In this document: piece by piece, positions 24,883 to 36,815 of the stretch
Layout: every line of letters begins with the position of its first letter
How positions within the stretch are numbered: position 1 is the first letter of the stretch
Source of the DNA: Amanita rubescens
Lineage: Eukaryota; Basidiomycota; Agaricomycetes; Agaricales; Amanitaceae
Length of the DNA stretch: 64,000 bases
Assembly (NCBI GenBank): GCA_015039365.1
Contig: WION01000117.1
Coordinates: 62,001 to 126,000, forward strand
Direction: 5' to 3'
Notes under the pieces: model-generated
Database searches by the model: none
The model's input: the letters and a program-made list of their open reading frames with translations, nothing else
What the model was told of the DNA's origin: nothing
Translations under genes and position numbers: made by a program

Positions 24883-25510
24883 GGAAGGGAATCGAAGTTG
24901 TGTTCCCGCAGACTGTGTGAAGAGATGAGCGGAGTCAAAGCCCAGTGTCACGCAAAAAAAATGACCCCATGATTCCCCCCCCCCTTCCTTTTTCGAAAAT
25001 CAGTGCGGATAACTTCGAACATTGATCGCGATTGGTATGATCAAAGAGGACGCAGGGACGCATTGAATACTCAATTGCCGGGTCATACATATCAGTGTAC
25101 ATGTCAGTATCCATCGTTAGCGAGGGACCCATTCTGTTCCCTCTTTGTCTTCCACTGTTTCATGGCTCCTTATACGCAAAATGCCCAAAATGCTCTACAT
25201 TTCCTTAACTCATTATATGGTGCTTTATCACACAAGTGTTAGAGACTTAGATGGTCCGGCAACATGCAAGTGTACCATTATAAGATGAAGCATACATGAC
25301 GGAAGACGGGACGGCAAAGGAGTTTGACTCATTAGCCATAAATGTACTAGGCTCCGGGCCACGGCATACCCTGGGGACGACCTCCGTTGGCAACCAATCC
25401 ACCCCACTTGTCGGGTCAAAAGTTCATTCGAGTTGAGTTTGGAATTCATAGGAAAGCGTTCCTGAACGCTGAAACCGTGAGAGAAGAAGGGAAAAAAGAA
25501 CGAACCATTC

Positions 25511-26346
25511 TCAAACAACAGAAGGTCTGCCTGAAAGTCGGAGAGCGTGGTATAGGATAACCAAAAGTAGGATTAGAGTAAGCAGGGCAAGAACCGGCCA
25601 AAGGTGATATTGCCAGGAATTAGAATAAAAGTTGAGGTTTCCCGCGACGTTGTTTATGTTGTTTCGCGAGATGGTAGAGTCACGAGTGTTCGAGAACATT
25701 CTTGACCCAAAATGAGGATTGGGGGAAGGGGAACCGAATTCGGGTCTATAGGCCTGCGTGTTGATGAATGTGGCGATCAGGTTTTCTGCGGCGTTGATCT
25801 TTGTCTGCTGGACGTCCATGATTTGCTGAGCGCAGGTTGATAATTAGGTCTTGAACTCAATGAAGTAGATCTTCTCACCTTGACGAGACGATCGTCGATG
25901 TCCTGCGCCCTCTCCATCACGAGATGATCGGAACGAAGACCGTCGAGCAAAAAGGATAAAAAGCTTCTAAGAACGTAGCGCCATAGCTTCTCGTTCTTGT
26001 CGAGACGCCTCGCTTCCTTGCTAACCCTGTTGTCGTAGCGTGAGTCCACAAATGCACTGGTCATGTGAACGATACACTTGCTCGATAAGATCAAAAGCTA
26101 TTTGACAAAGGGGGCATTCAGTTGCTGGATAATTGCCGATACTAACAGCGAGATTCATTGCGGCTTTGTAGTTCATATTAATGCGCTGGAATAAACGAGT
26201 GGTAGAGTTTTGCTCGATGCTAGGATGTAGGAACTGTCCGGAAAACTCCACAAAAGTCTTTACGCAAATGTGTTTCTGCCAAGCATCGATTCATATGAAC
26301 GAATTTGAGAGTGAAAAGAACTTACGTCGGGATGAATATGAGTCAT
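25511..26346 (-). CDS. A5: tail-anchored member of the four-exon superfamily
   Basis: Unknown function; about 225 residues. Exon 1 is MTHIHPD. Exon 2 opens KHICVKTFVEFSGQF and ends ECPLCQIAFDLIEQ. Exon 3 contains KNEKLWRYVLRSFLSFLL and ends DDRLVK. Exon 4 opens QIMDVQQTKINAAE and carries SRMFSNTRDSTISRN, the motif INNVAGN, and a strong C-terminal helix (LWPVLALLTLILLLVILY) followed by about 11 residues. It is a close relative of A2 with the same junctions. The second intron uses donor gtatcg, or alternatively gtgtat one codon earlier. Confidence 0.7.
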
Positions 26347-26450
26347 CGCTTTGCATGTGTATGAGACAGAAATAAAGGAGCCGGGAGACGGAAAGATGGG
26401 GAATGTAGTGGGATGTAGTGGGATGAGAGAGCCAAGAGACCAGGGCACGT

Positions 26451-26457
26451 TATTATA
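26451..26457 (-). promoter_or_regulatory. Possible TATA box of A5
   Basis: TATAATA on the minus strand, about 105 nt upstream of the predicted start. The distance is longer than for the other genes, so support is weak. Confidence 0.3.
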
Positions 26458-26469
26458 TGCATGAGGCAT

Positions 26470-27290
26470 CCACGATGCATGGAAGAAGCGGATATCCGAA
26501 ACCCCAAAAGAGGTTGTTCAGACCATACCTGAGAATTTAATGTTGCCTTACACAGCGTACACGCTCCCGAGAGCCGAAGCGGCCTTGATCGGTGCGCGTG
26601 CCAGCAGAACGCGGTCCGGATTTACGGGTGATTACGCAATCCGCTGGCGTGGGTGGTGCACTTGAGATCCAAGTGAAAATGAATCAAAGGTGAATTGCTG
26701 ACCGTCTGTGTGAGGGAAGCGAGAAGCAATACAAGTCAAACAAACCACAGCTTTATGAACGCCGCTATGAGGTGGAAACTGTCCAGGCAGCTGCGCAGCG
26801 CGCGCAGGTTGCATAATTCATTCATTTGTTGGATTACTCTATTGCCGCGAAGTAAGATTGTCAGCGTATCGATAAGACGAACCGTTGAACAACTCGACAG
26901 ATAACATCAAGAAGACGTTCTTGAACAGCTGTGCTTTCGTGTGTTCAAGACAGTGCGGTGATGATGGCCATCGATCAAGTTATTTCAATTTATTTGCTCG
27001 GGTTTGCGCCGCACTTCTGTCTCTTTTCCCGCGCACGTGCACTGTCAGTCTTTGAGCCGGCACTCTTCCTCAGGTGCATCACTTGCAATTTGTCTGATTT
27101 GAAATGAAAGGAGGACGTTCTAGACGTGCGTAAACACGTCCGTACCATCATTATTTGAATTGTGCCTTAGATTTTTACACTTTTGGCAAGAAACAACGTC
27201 GCATGCAATTAGGAGCCACAGTCACCGCCCATGAAGAAAGAAATTCTTGCAATGGTTCCTTAAAAAAATGATTGTGACTTGTTTAAATAA
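26470..27290. other. Intergenic stretch
   Basis: No gene recognised. This gap separates the A/B cluster from the secreted-protein cluster. Confidence 0.4.
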
Positions 27291-27299
27291 AACCTTATA

Positions 27300-27594
27300 A
27301 CACTGCACAAGACTTTTGACGACGCGTCGTTGGAAAGATCAATTGGCAGTTCCATCAGCACCCGGATCTGCGTTTATGAGTAAAATCTAGGATAAAAAGA
27401 AACGCAGGGAAAATGGACCACTCACTTTTCCAGCAACCCCGCAGTTATCCCATTGACGAGGAAAAGGAAACTGAGACGAGTAGATAAAATAATCTGTCTT
27501 GAGGCTGCCAATGTCGTAACGGCTGCTGTCCGATGCAACCCAGTTTGAACAGAGAAGTAGCAGAGCCAAGAGAATAAGAGAATCCAAAGCGCAT
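27300..27594 (-). pseudogene. S1: damaged small secreted protein gene
   Basis: A TATA box (TATAAAAG, 27640-27647) precedes an ATG at 27594 in the same context as S3 and S4 (...ATGCGCTTT). The hydrophobic leader LILLALLLLCSNWVAS and mature start YDIGSLKTDYFIYSS lie in the +1 frame relative to that ATG. Against S3 and S4 the difference is a small indel in the signal peptide. A donor follows at AGK, but the later exons of S3 and S4 are not found. Either a pseudogene or a sequence error with a missing 3' part. Confidence 0.5.
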
Positions 27595-27639
27595 CTTCGA
27601 TGTAGCGTCAGGTCAGAGCCTGAGCAAAGAAATACTGCG

Positions 27640-27647
27640 CTTTTATA
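27640..27647 (-). promoter_or_regulatory. TATA box of S1
   Basis: TATAAAAG on the minus strand, about 46 nt before the S1 ATG. The same element precedes S3 and S4. Confidence 0.45.
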
Positions 27648-28291
27648 TGTCAGTGTCAATACAATCAACATTGGCTTTGGTTAGACGTGGAATACCAAAT
27701 TAGAAACGCAGGGATATTGTCTTCAGTGCGCGTTTCTCATATTAACAAAGTTATCATGCCTTAAAACACTAACCCTTTACGTTGTAATCCAGTTCATCAG
27801 TATGACAGCCGAAATTCAACAGGCATATGCCACAGTGAGAATGTTACGTTCACAAATGCGGATTGCTTCCTTTTTCGAAACCATAGAATCATGTTTACTT
27901 AAACCGTAACTGGAATCATATCATTGTGTTAGTGGGTAGAATGGCATTTGCGCATCGAGGACTCTTCGGCCCAGGTGTTCATCGATTATTAGGCCTGGCA
28001 TCAAGCATCATTTCTGATGAAATTTCCATGATGTCTGTCGAGGTTAAATTCCGTAGACCCACCAACCCTGCCAGTCTTAAACTGAATTGCTGATGAATAA
28101 ATTGGCAGCGAGATTATCAACATACCCGTGCACCTGCATACCATCAATCTAGACGTAGAAGAAATTGCGGGGCTGACAATCGTTGGGTTACCGTGACCAG
28201 GAGCGCCAGCTACTTGAACCATCGAATGCGAGAGGTGGTAAACAAGTCCAAACGGTTTAATTCATTCCTTGAAAAACAGATACTGTCAGAG

Positions 28292-28650
28292 TTACGCATC
28301 TTTCAACGGTAAATATGGATATCCTGCAAACTCTTGTCTGAAGTTTGAACAGCACTCATGAACAACAACTCGCCATGTCCCGAACGACGGATCATCATCG
28401 TCCTTCCTGTTCTCTTGGCGCGCGCAAAACCTCACAATGACCCTCGAGCCCATTGTTCTTGGCCGCACAGGTCTGATATAGCAGCTGTAGAGCTTAGAGC
28501 ACTCACCCATGGCAAAGTGGCTAATCCTGAAGTAGCAGCCACACTGGGATGTGCGTCCCCGACTCACCTTCCCGCTTTGCTGAAACATCGCGCAGTTGAT
28601 CATGTGTGCGGAATCGAACATTGCCGGTCGATCGCGCCCAAGCGCACGCC
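28292..28650 (-). pseudogene. Phospholipase C fragment: end of Y domain joined to C2 end
   Basis: The frame reads MINCAMFQQSGKVS, which matches MINHAMFQRNGRSG of the intact gene (about 38.3 kb). It then reads VIVRFCARQENRKDDDDP, which matches VFVRFVVRQEDGKDDEDP from about 37.9 kb. The roughly 120 residues of C2 domain between them are missing. It is a decayed partial copy on the same strand as the intact gene. Confidence 0.65.
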
Positions 28651-30860
28651 TGCGGACTCGTAGCGGTGTCGCTCGTACTTGAATGAGCCGACTCAGAATC
28701 CATCCGTGCTTCTAGCAATCCCTGACGAGATCGTACAGATCATCTTGTGCGCCGTCCTTTGGACAAGGAGAACCGTACGAATGATATCACAGGCTTCAAC
28801 ACAAGAGGTTTGATGAGAGCGTTGACAGGTGGACAGGTGGTGCAGGTTCGATGGGTAGTGAAGGAAGAAGAATTGAAGGATGGGGGTCGATGTAGGCAAG
28901 GTCAAGGCATATCAGCAGTGCGACGGAATTTCCTCTCGCTCTCTTGTTCGGAGAAAGACACTCGTTTAGCACCTGGAACTACATCTACCGCTTGTAGAGA
29001 AGACAATTGTCCACCGGGTTGCCATCCAAATTGGCCGTTTTTGGAATACGTTGCACTTGTCTGCGTTTCTTGTTGGGCTGAATGGATACACTAGTCCTCG
29101 ATTAAGTTGAAACCACGAAGGCGTCTCAAGGAAGACGGTTGTAAGAAGCCAATTGATGTTCACACGAGTGCATTTTTTTTCTTCACGCGTTGATCTCACC
29201 TTCGCCAGTGCCCGCATCGCTCCCACCGTAACCACCTTGAATTAGAAGACGATCCAAGTGGCTGGTACGTGCTAGTACTCGTAACTCCGCCACTCATTCA
29301 TTTTCCTTGTCTTAGTAGCCCTCTGGGAGGGACCTTTACCCAGCATCTACTCCTTCGCAGCGCCTGCACAAGCTTATCACTTCATCACTTGGTTCGCAAC
29401 CCCCGCCCTGCCGTCAACATGATTTTGCTTTCCCTACATCCTCCGAGTCGTGCATCGGCCCCATCACAGCTGCCCTGCGTTCAAACGGTCGTTACCTTAT
29501 GAAGATTCATGGTTTTTAGACAGTATGCTACGTCCACATATGCCGAGGACGTCGCGTACGGACTACCTCTATTCGTCTAACCACTCTCCATGTTCTTCGC
29601 CGTCTCGCGCACCCGGACCTCCACAAAAAGGTTTTACCAGTCGTGCTTAATGCTGAAAACTTCACGCGGGGCACCACGCATTGACATGCCTTGCAAAAGT
29701 TCGCGGACTTGGTACAGCGGCCATGCAAGCTCTTGGATCTTTACCCAGCATCCACTCCTTCACTGAGCTTTTCTCACCACGGACGCTAGGACAAGCTCAG
29801 CACTTCATCGCCCGGCCCACACCCGTACCATCAGAGGTGCAAGTCCGACACCACCTCACAGCAGGACCGTATCTGGCCCGCTATGACAGGCCCTCAACTC
29901 CATCCATCTCCGGCGCTTCTTTTCATTTACCTCATTCCTCCCGCTTTTTAAATCACCTCACTCTCGCTTGTGCCAGCGTGGACTATTTCGAACGAGAAGC
30001 CTTACAAGCGCATATATTCCTTCTCCAAGCGCGTCTACCGCGGATGTCATTCAGTAGGCCAAGTCCGCAGAGCGCAACAGGGACGAGACAGCAAAAATGA
30101 AAAAAATGGCACAGCACAGTTGTTGCTGTAACGGGAGCAGTCACGCCAACCATTTCTTCTTCAGTTACAGAATACGTTGATGGCAAAATGGTAAAACTGA
30201 CAGTGGTTGACCCCGTCTCTACTACAACGTTGCCTTCTCCCGCAACGATATCTGAAAAAGCATGGTCGGCGATACCCAAATCCTCCGATTCCCCCAGCCC
30301 CATCGAGGTGCACCTTTTTTGCGTCAAACATGTGTCTTCTCTAGTCATGGGAGTGTCGCAAGTTTTCGTGCCGACTTATGCGTACGATGCGATGAAGTTT
30401 ATAAATGTGATGGCGAGTGTCGAACGTTTATTGAAAACGGTATCTCAATGCTGGCTTTGTAGGGAAAAGAGTGGGACGTTGAGAGAAAGAGCCGGTGTTG
30501 TAATGAATGAAGATGATGGTCATCGTCGGTGAGCGATTATCTTTTCATTCGATGTCGAGAATTTCGCATGTTCATCGGGCTTTATAGATTCAAGACGCAG
30601 GGATGCGGTATCTCAAATGTTTGCCAAGATGACTGTTCAAGCTGGGGAACGTTCCATACTATACAAAGATGTATTCGCAATGTTCCGATGCGGACACCAA
30701 ATCCTAGACATTGCCCATGCTTTCGAACTGATTCATCTGAATCTGTTCTTCTCGTCGCTGGCATGCCTCGAACGTACCTGGTTCTGTCGTCATCGCCGAT
30801 CCGGACAAGAACCAGCAAGACCATCATTTGGCCCGAGCTGCGGTCCCTTTTTGGCCTGAT
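28651..30860. other. Intergenic region with a direct repeat
   Basis: No gene is supported. Segments near 29330-29410 and 29735-29830 share 'tttacccagcat', 'ctcctt' and a 'cacttcatc' tract and look like a diverged direct repeat about 400 bp apart. Open frames at 29983-30348 (-) and 30188-30532 (+) lie on opposite strands and have no recognisable domain. Confidence 0.35.
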
Positions 30861-30869
30861 CATCTAGGC

Positions 30870-31720
30870 AATGTTGTTTCCGACGGGTCCATGCACCAGG
30901 GGCATAGTCAACTTTCTCGTTGATGCCATGGAATTCGTTACCAACCGTGTAGATGAAGAAAACTTAGTGGATTCGGTGTGGATTGGTGGTCAAGGCGAAG
31001 GTTTAGGGATAAACCAATTGCGAAGGGCTTGAGTTTGTCCCGTACTTTAATGTTTGAACGGGGACTTGGAGGTCACTTGGCATGTCCAGTGAGGCAGAGT
31101 CGGAAGGTCCAACTGGGTCTCTTGGCGCAGATGCGCCAACATCCGTCCTTCTGCCAAATTACCACGGAACGACCACTCACCATGCCATGAACCCCTAACG
31201 AAACGCAATAAGCACCCAACGCGAGCCTTACAAACACCAAAACCCCCGCGGTTTCGAACCATATGAGACTCTGTTCTTCCCTGGGCCCACCTATCGTCAT
31301 CATCGCCAGACTATCCGTCGAGACAAAGGGCCTCTCTCATCACCCTGCGAATACGATCAACCAGGCATGGGGCCGTCATGTGAAAAGCCTGCCGTCGGAA
31401 TCGAAGCACTACCCAAACAACTACTCATCATGCCCTAAAGTGCCCAACGCGACGCAATAAACCGCCAATGGACCCTCGTCATCTTCCCCAACTTGAATCC
31501 TTCGTCTCGGCCATCCTCATCTCTCTCTCCAGGCAACGCCGCCGCCGACCCAAGGGCGCACCTCCCTTGACGCCCTGCGAATATGATCGACCAGGCCACC
31601 AGCCGATCAACCATCTCCCTCCCTTCGGCCTAAGCAACTGCCGAGCCGAAACAACCCTCCGTCCGCTGCCTCAGCAACTTCTTCCTGTATCCCGGAGCGG
31701 GCAAACTTGCGAACCTGCCC
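30870..31720 (-). pseudogene. Phospholipase C fragments: Y-domain start and C2 pieces
   Basis: Bases near 30900-31000 match the start of the Y domain of the intact gene (the 'ttctcgttgatgcc...tggaatt' tract parallels about 38560-38580). Near 31190-31320 the minus strand reads GAYCVSLGVHG, like VYCVSLGSLG at the C2 end. Near 31430-31720 further C2 pieces occur, including the tract that matches the QQLPRL region. Order and frame are scrambled, so these are remnants of one or more copies. Confidence 0.55.
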
Positions 31721-31984
31721 AGATCGCCCGTTCGCGTGGTTGATTTTTCAATGCCAGTTTACCGCGACTACTCGTGTCCAGGCGCCGAATGTATGCGTTA
31801 GCGACTTTTTCTTGATGCAGGGGAAATGAGTGTAGATGAGGAGAAATTAGGTCGAGTGAGAGTTCGGGTGGGTAGGGTTTGAAAGTGGTGCAGTGGTGCA
31901 AGCGGGAATGGTAGAAGGTTTGAGGGGGTTGATTTGACTATATCCGTGAGTTCTTTTCAGGACGCGGAGATCAGTGACTGAGGA

Positions 31985-32300
31985 TCAAATGAGGTGTAGG
32001 GAACTGCTGCCGGGCTTGGGCTGGAGCCAGAATCTCTGACGCCTCTAACAACTTTTTTCATTCCCGCTCCCGCCGAAGAGCGGCTCGAATTGGTGGGCTG
32101 GATATGATCTTTGGTGAGATATTCGCGATCAGCGAACCGCTAGTGCTTGCACCTGAATTCGAAGCCACGCACCACTGAATACCCTCTAACCGAGACCTCC
32201 TGCGTCCTGGGCCGGTACTTGGAACGCGTTTAAATGAGACGCTGACATGAGAAGTCTTCAAAATACATCCGTACCGTCCATTAGTCAAATAGCTCCTCAG
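31985..32300 (-). pseudogene. Phospholipase C fragment: X-Y linker
   Basis: The minus strand reads ISPKIISSPPIRAA against ISPKITFSPPIQAA of the intact gene (about 38.9 kb). The flanking bases keep a tract matching 'acacatccgtaccatcag' at 39025. No catalytic domain remains. Confidence 0.6.
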
Positions 32301-32559
32301 TACAGGACCCAAGGATGGTGTGTGAAAGCGGAGTGGGCCATCATTTCGGACGTAGACATGATGCTTAACTAGAATACTCATGACGACGATGACGGGACAG
32401 CCCAATTGGCGGGTCCACCAGCCTGATCTGCGGTTACAAGTATAATCTAGAATAATGGTCAGTGTTCCCATTTCAAGCATAGACAAATCAATAACTTACA
32501 TGCCCAGCGGTCGTGCGATCATATAAAACCAGAGGCGGATTAGATCCGGGGACCGCGAT

Positions 32560-33114
32560 ACTTGTGAATGCATGTAAGAAGTCAATTTACAAACTTGGCG
32601 AAGAATCACACATACGCATAGTAATCCGAGCTGCCAGCTGAAGATTGTGAAATAAACTGCCACGTGTATGCGGTGTTGAACTACACAACCATTGTGCCGT
32701 TGCCTGGACTCCCACAAGGTGAGATGACTAAAAAAAATGAAGCCCAAGTTAACTCCTGGCCGTGCGATATCGGTTTGAAAAGGTTTACCGTGGCAGGAGC
32801 AATGTACAAGGTACCATTAGATATGGTAACACTTTGTGTATTAGTTTACCCGTAAGCGTCGGTGTGATCGTCAGAGGCTGTTTTATATCTTGTAATGTAG
32901 TTTGTCAGAATGGACCTAAACACTAGCATTTGCAAGAGGTGGTTGACCAGCGGTGCCTGCGTTGCTGAAGACAGGCGACGCAGGAAAATCAAATCGAATG
33001 CCATAGACGCAGTAACCAGTCTGCAGGCTGCCGATGGTATAGCTGGCCTGTGATGTAACCAGATTCGAACAAAGAAGCGCAAAACAAGGCGGAATGAACG
33101 AATGGCAAACGCAT
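32560..33114 (-). pseudogene. S2: broken small secreted protein gene
   Basis: The ATG at 33114 (MRLPFVHSALFCA) is in a different frame from the rest (LLCSNLVTSQASYTIGSL and TGYCVYGIRFDF). A second piece reads PLTITPTLTGK, matching the second exon of S3 and S4, then shifts frame into VTISNGTLYIA. A third piece reads MVV-stop-FNTAYTWQF, where S4 has VVWTDTPYNWKV, so a Trp codon is now TAG. Two frame changes and a stop make this a pseudogene. Confidence 0.65.
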
Positions 33115-33992
33115 CTTTAGAAAGAACGTCAGAACGTACAAGATGCTGGGCGGTGTTTTAATATGTCGCTAGGAAGAAATCTTGATGCTCCGATAGTGTT
33201 AACCTTTTCTGTCATAGTCTTCATTCATACCCGAGTTGTTCGGGTGCGAATTAGTAAAACGCACATGCTGAGGCTTATCATTAGTTCCTGCTCGAGATAG
33301 CGTAACGTTGTGTTGAAGGATATAAATCACAATGAGGTACTGTATCCGAGTCTGAATTATTCTTGCCAGCCTAGCGAGGAGTAGTAGGATGTTGAGTGTT
33401 CAACGTCAGCGCATCACTATAAAATGAAATATGCCGTAACCTTAAGTCATGCCATCATGACATGTTCAATGCTAATAATCTGGTCGACAGGTAGAATTCA
33501 TACATGATGTTCAGGTGATGAATAGCGTCCCTTCGACGTCTCAAAGGCAGTGATGCTATAGCTAAGTTCCTACTACCGAGTTAGAATAGCGAGCAAGTAC
33601 TCGTTATTCGCATATCAAGGAACTCCTTCGTGGGACATTTGATCCATTAGACTACGTCCGTCGAGGTCAGGGTTTGTGATCGACGCCGAGATCACCAACA
33701 TTCTCATTTCACCTGTCAATGACATCATCAGCAGCACGCTGCATCATGTTTAGAATAAAAATAGATTGGGTCATCATTACCCGCACCTTTGACGAGCAGT
33801 AAAGCAGGTTTAAGAGTTGGCAAGGATATGGATACAGACATATTTGAACAAACTTAGGGAAACTTGGTAGCGATGTCACTTAGCTGGCGTACGGAGACAA
33901 GACTATTATTACTGTACTGATAATTCAATAGTACCCAAGTTTGAGAAAAGACATTATAGCACTACTATACGACTTCCGATCACAAAACTCGT

Positions 33993-34627
33993 CTAGTTTT
34001 GAGATTGGAAATCCCATACATCAAGCGCGCCCGCCTCGAGCACGATCTAGAATAAGGATCAGTAAAACCATTCCAAGAATGGACAAAGGACAACTCACGT
34101 CTCTTTTATTCGGACGGGCGCGCCACGCATCCCCATTATTAAGGTCTGTAATGCTGGCAATGCACGAGTAAGTACAAAAGCCATATTGATGGTGATGGAT
34201 GACTCACGAGTAACCTCCCCCAGGTTGAGGAGAAACCACCCATTTGTATGGGGTGTTGGTCCAAACAATCAATGGACCGCTGTTTGGATCCTGAAACAGT
34301 TACAGTGATCGCATTGCAAGGGAAAATATGAAGACTTACGATATACACACCAATGTGGGAGGCACCGTCAAAGATGGTAACATGTTGAGCACCGTTGCCG
34401 GAAAGTGTCGGTGAGACAGTTAGAGCCTATTTCATGTGTGAGACGACCCGTCAGATATTGGTCCTGAGACTTACCGTAGATTGATAGTCGCTGATGTTGA
34501 CATTACTATGGTCAACCGCGTCATGGTAGATGTAGTAGCCAGTCTGCTCGCTGGAAATGAGGTAGTTGGCTTGCGATGCAGCTAAGAGTGGCAGAGCCAA
34601 GGCAAAATAAGCGAATGAAAGGCGCAT
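33993..34627 (-). CDS. S3: small secreted beta-trefoil-like protein
   Basis: Predicted secreted protein of about 150 residues. The signal peptide is MRLSFAYFALALPLLAASQA and the mature part begins NYLISSEQTGYYIY. Five exons join in phase. Exon 2 begins ALTVSPTLSGNG and exon 3 contains GPLIVWTNTPYKWVVSP. Exon 4 runs GGYS-ITDLNNGDAWRARPNKRD and exon 5 ends ALDVWDFQSQN. The repeating Y-x-I / W-x-V / W-x-F spacing with Gly-Tyr turns resembles fungal beta-trefoil proteins such as ricin-B-like lectins and the I66 or mycocypin inhibitors. This is resemblance only, and I cannot name a substrate. S4 is a recent duplicate with conserved introns and 3' flank. Confidence 0.7.
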
Positions 34628-34666
34628 CTTGAGTGCGGCTCTCCATGGGCAGCACAAAGCACCGTG

Positions 34667-34674
34667 CTTTTATA
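34667..34674 (-). promoter_or_regulatory. TATA box of S3
   Basis: TATAAAAG on the minus strand, about 40 nt before the S3 ATG. It is shared with S4 at the same spacing. Confidence 0.55.
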
Positions 34675-35024
34675 CACATTACACATGCCTGCGTGGATCT
34701 ATACCTTTTGGGGTTGACGTTTGAACGGTGATACTCCAAGAAATTTTTTCCATCATGCATTTTGTTCATCTCCGAGCTAGTAGGCAGCCACAATTCGCTT
34801 CAGCACGTGCAACGAGCCCGCTTTCCGCACGGCGTTGTGTTAAAAAGTCTATAAACCATGGCCTTTGAGTCGTAACGGAGCTCCTGCTAGGTCCGAAGCG
34901 CTAGCATGTTATACCTTTTAAAATCGATTGGGAAGTGTCTCAAATGCTAATCATTTATTATGTCATAGCGCTGGCACCTGACAGGCATTCAACATGGCGC
35001 CTTACCAGATTTAGCACTTGCCGT

Positions 35025-35447
35025 TCACATACTAACGGAGGTCTCCTCCGGCCTCTTCCGAGGGACTTCGGTTAAAGCATCGTTCGTCATTTGATATAGA
35101 TTGACAAGAACTATGGCAGAGAAAAAAGGAAACGAGGCAGGTACTTTGGACACACGACTGCGACCATAAAACATCGACTCACCCTGCCCAAACTTCACAA
35201 TAAGCCGCCAACAGATCCTCGTCATCCTCCGTATCCTCCTGGCCCGCTCACAAACACCAAATCCCACATATCCCCCGCATAATCCAAATCTATTCCTTGC
35301 AGGTCGGAAGCCATCAATCACTAACGCGCATATTGGGCACGTCATCGAGGGAGAGCACGTACAACAGCGTTGTCGATCTGGACACAGTAGTAGCGAGATG
35401 ACGGGCATCCCAATCTCCGATTTTTTCCCTTTCCGCTGAAACGACAT
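35025..35447 (-). pseudogene. Phospholipase C C2-domain remnant
   Basis: Bases 35160-35300 parallel 37850-37960 of the intact gene ('aataa(g)ccgcca...gatcctc(g)tcatcctcc', 'aacaccaaatcccacatat'). No frame of useful length survives. Confidence 0.5.
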
Positions 35448-36088
35448 GTAGCGTTTTCCCGGAGTATATCGACAATAAGGTCATATCCTACCGATTTTTG
35501 TTAGTCCCGTCCGTCGACACAAAGCCACGAGCAGAGAACGGCCACTCACCGTATCTCAAACTGCCTAACCAGATGCTCACCACAAGTCTCACAACCATTG
35601 AATCACCCCACACGTTTGAACAGAGCCATAAACTTTGCTTCTCAGACGAGATCGGTATCGCACTGTGTGCCTAGATCGTCGTCCATCCGAACTCAGCGAT
35701 GAGCAACCGCAACCTCCCATTCTTTCCCTTTTCGCGGAACCAATGCATAACATCACGTCTGCCGGCCGATCGGGAGTGAGCTGGACACCTATGGACCAAT
35801 TCTAATCAAGTGTGGTGAATTTCAACGTCGACCGCCGTGGAGAAAAGGAGACATTAGGTTCAGTGGGTTAAAATACGTCCAGAATTTCCGCTAGGAGAAA
35901 TGGGAGAGCTTGAGCTTAAGAGTTGGCAGGATATCGATGCAAAGAGCATCATGGCGTGTTTGGACAAGCGTGTGAAAAGGTAAAGGTAACGATGTCACCT
36001 GGCGTAAGGGACAAGGCTATATTACTGTACAGATGATTCAAGTTTGAGAAAAGACGTTATAGCACTACATGACTTCCGATCACAAAAC

Positions 36089-36776
36089 TCATTTAGTCTT
36101 GTTGAAAGCCCATCCAGCATATCCATCAAGCACGTCCGGAGATACGAGTAAGATCTAGAATAAGGATAAGTAAAAAGCATTTCAAGAATCGACAACGGAT
36201 AACGCACGTCTTTGTAATCCGAACGGGCAAACCACACCTTCTTATGTTGAGGGGCCATAACACTGGTAGTGAACGAGTAAGAGATAAGTAAAAAAGCCAC
36301 ATTGGCGATGGATGACTTACGAGTAACCCCCCTTAGATTGAGGGGAAACCTTCCAGTTGTATGGAGTGTCGGTCCAAACAACTAGCGGACCGTTGTTTGG
36401 GTCCTGAAATAGTTACTGTCTGCCGCATAGCAACGTGAAATATGAAGACTTACAATATATATGCCAATGTGCAGGCTACCGTTAGTGATGGTAATATTTT
36501 GATCGCTGTTACCGGTAAGCGTTGGTGAGACGGTTAAAGCCTATTTCATGTGTGTGAGGTGACCTGTCAGATATTGGTCCAAATGAGACTTACTAAGGGT
36601 GGTGGATGATATGGATTATTATCGTCCTTGATCGTAATGTTGACAGATGAATAAAGATGATCTTGGGGAGTCGCGTAGATGTAGTAACCAATCTGCCTGT
36701 TGGAAATGGTGTAGTTGGTTTGCGACGCAGCTAAGAGTGGCAGTGCCAAGGCAAAATAAGCGAATGAGAGGCGCAT
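36089..36776 (-). CDS. S4: small secreted beta-trefoil-like protein
   Basis: Predicted secreted protein of about 155 residues and the best preserved copy after S3. The signal peptide is MRLSFAYFALALPLLAASQT, identical to S3 up to the last residue. The mature part starts NYTISNRQIGYYIY. Exon 2 starts ALTVSPTLTGNS. Exon 3 contains GPLVVWTDTPYNWKVSP. Exon 4 runs GGYS-VMAPQHKKVWFARSDYKD and exon 5 ends GYAGWAFNKTK. All introns sit where they do in S3. The two differ mostly in the surface-like middle and C-terminal parts. Exported, stable, small proteins of this fold often inhibit proteases or bind sugars in mushrooms; here that is inference. Confidence 0.7.
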
Positions 36777-36807
36777 CTTGAGTGCGGCTCCCCAGAAGAG
36801 CGCTGCT

Positions 36808-36815
36808 CTTTTATA
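36808..36815 (-). promoter_or_regulatory. TATA box of S4
   Basis: TATAAAAG on the minus strand, about 32-40 nt before the S4 ATG. Confidence 0.55.

Noticed and set aside
29983..30532. Overlapping open frames on both strands, one with Thr/Val-rich sequence
   Set aside because: No conserved motif, no paralogue, no splice logic; cannot be supported as a gene.
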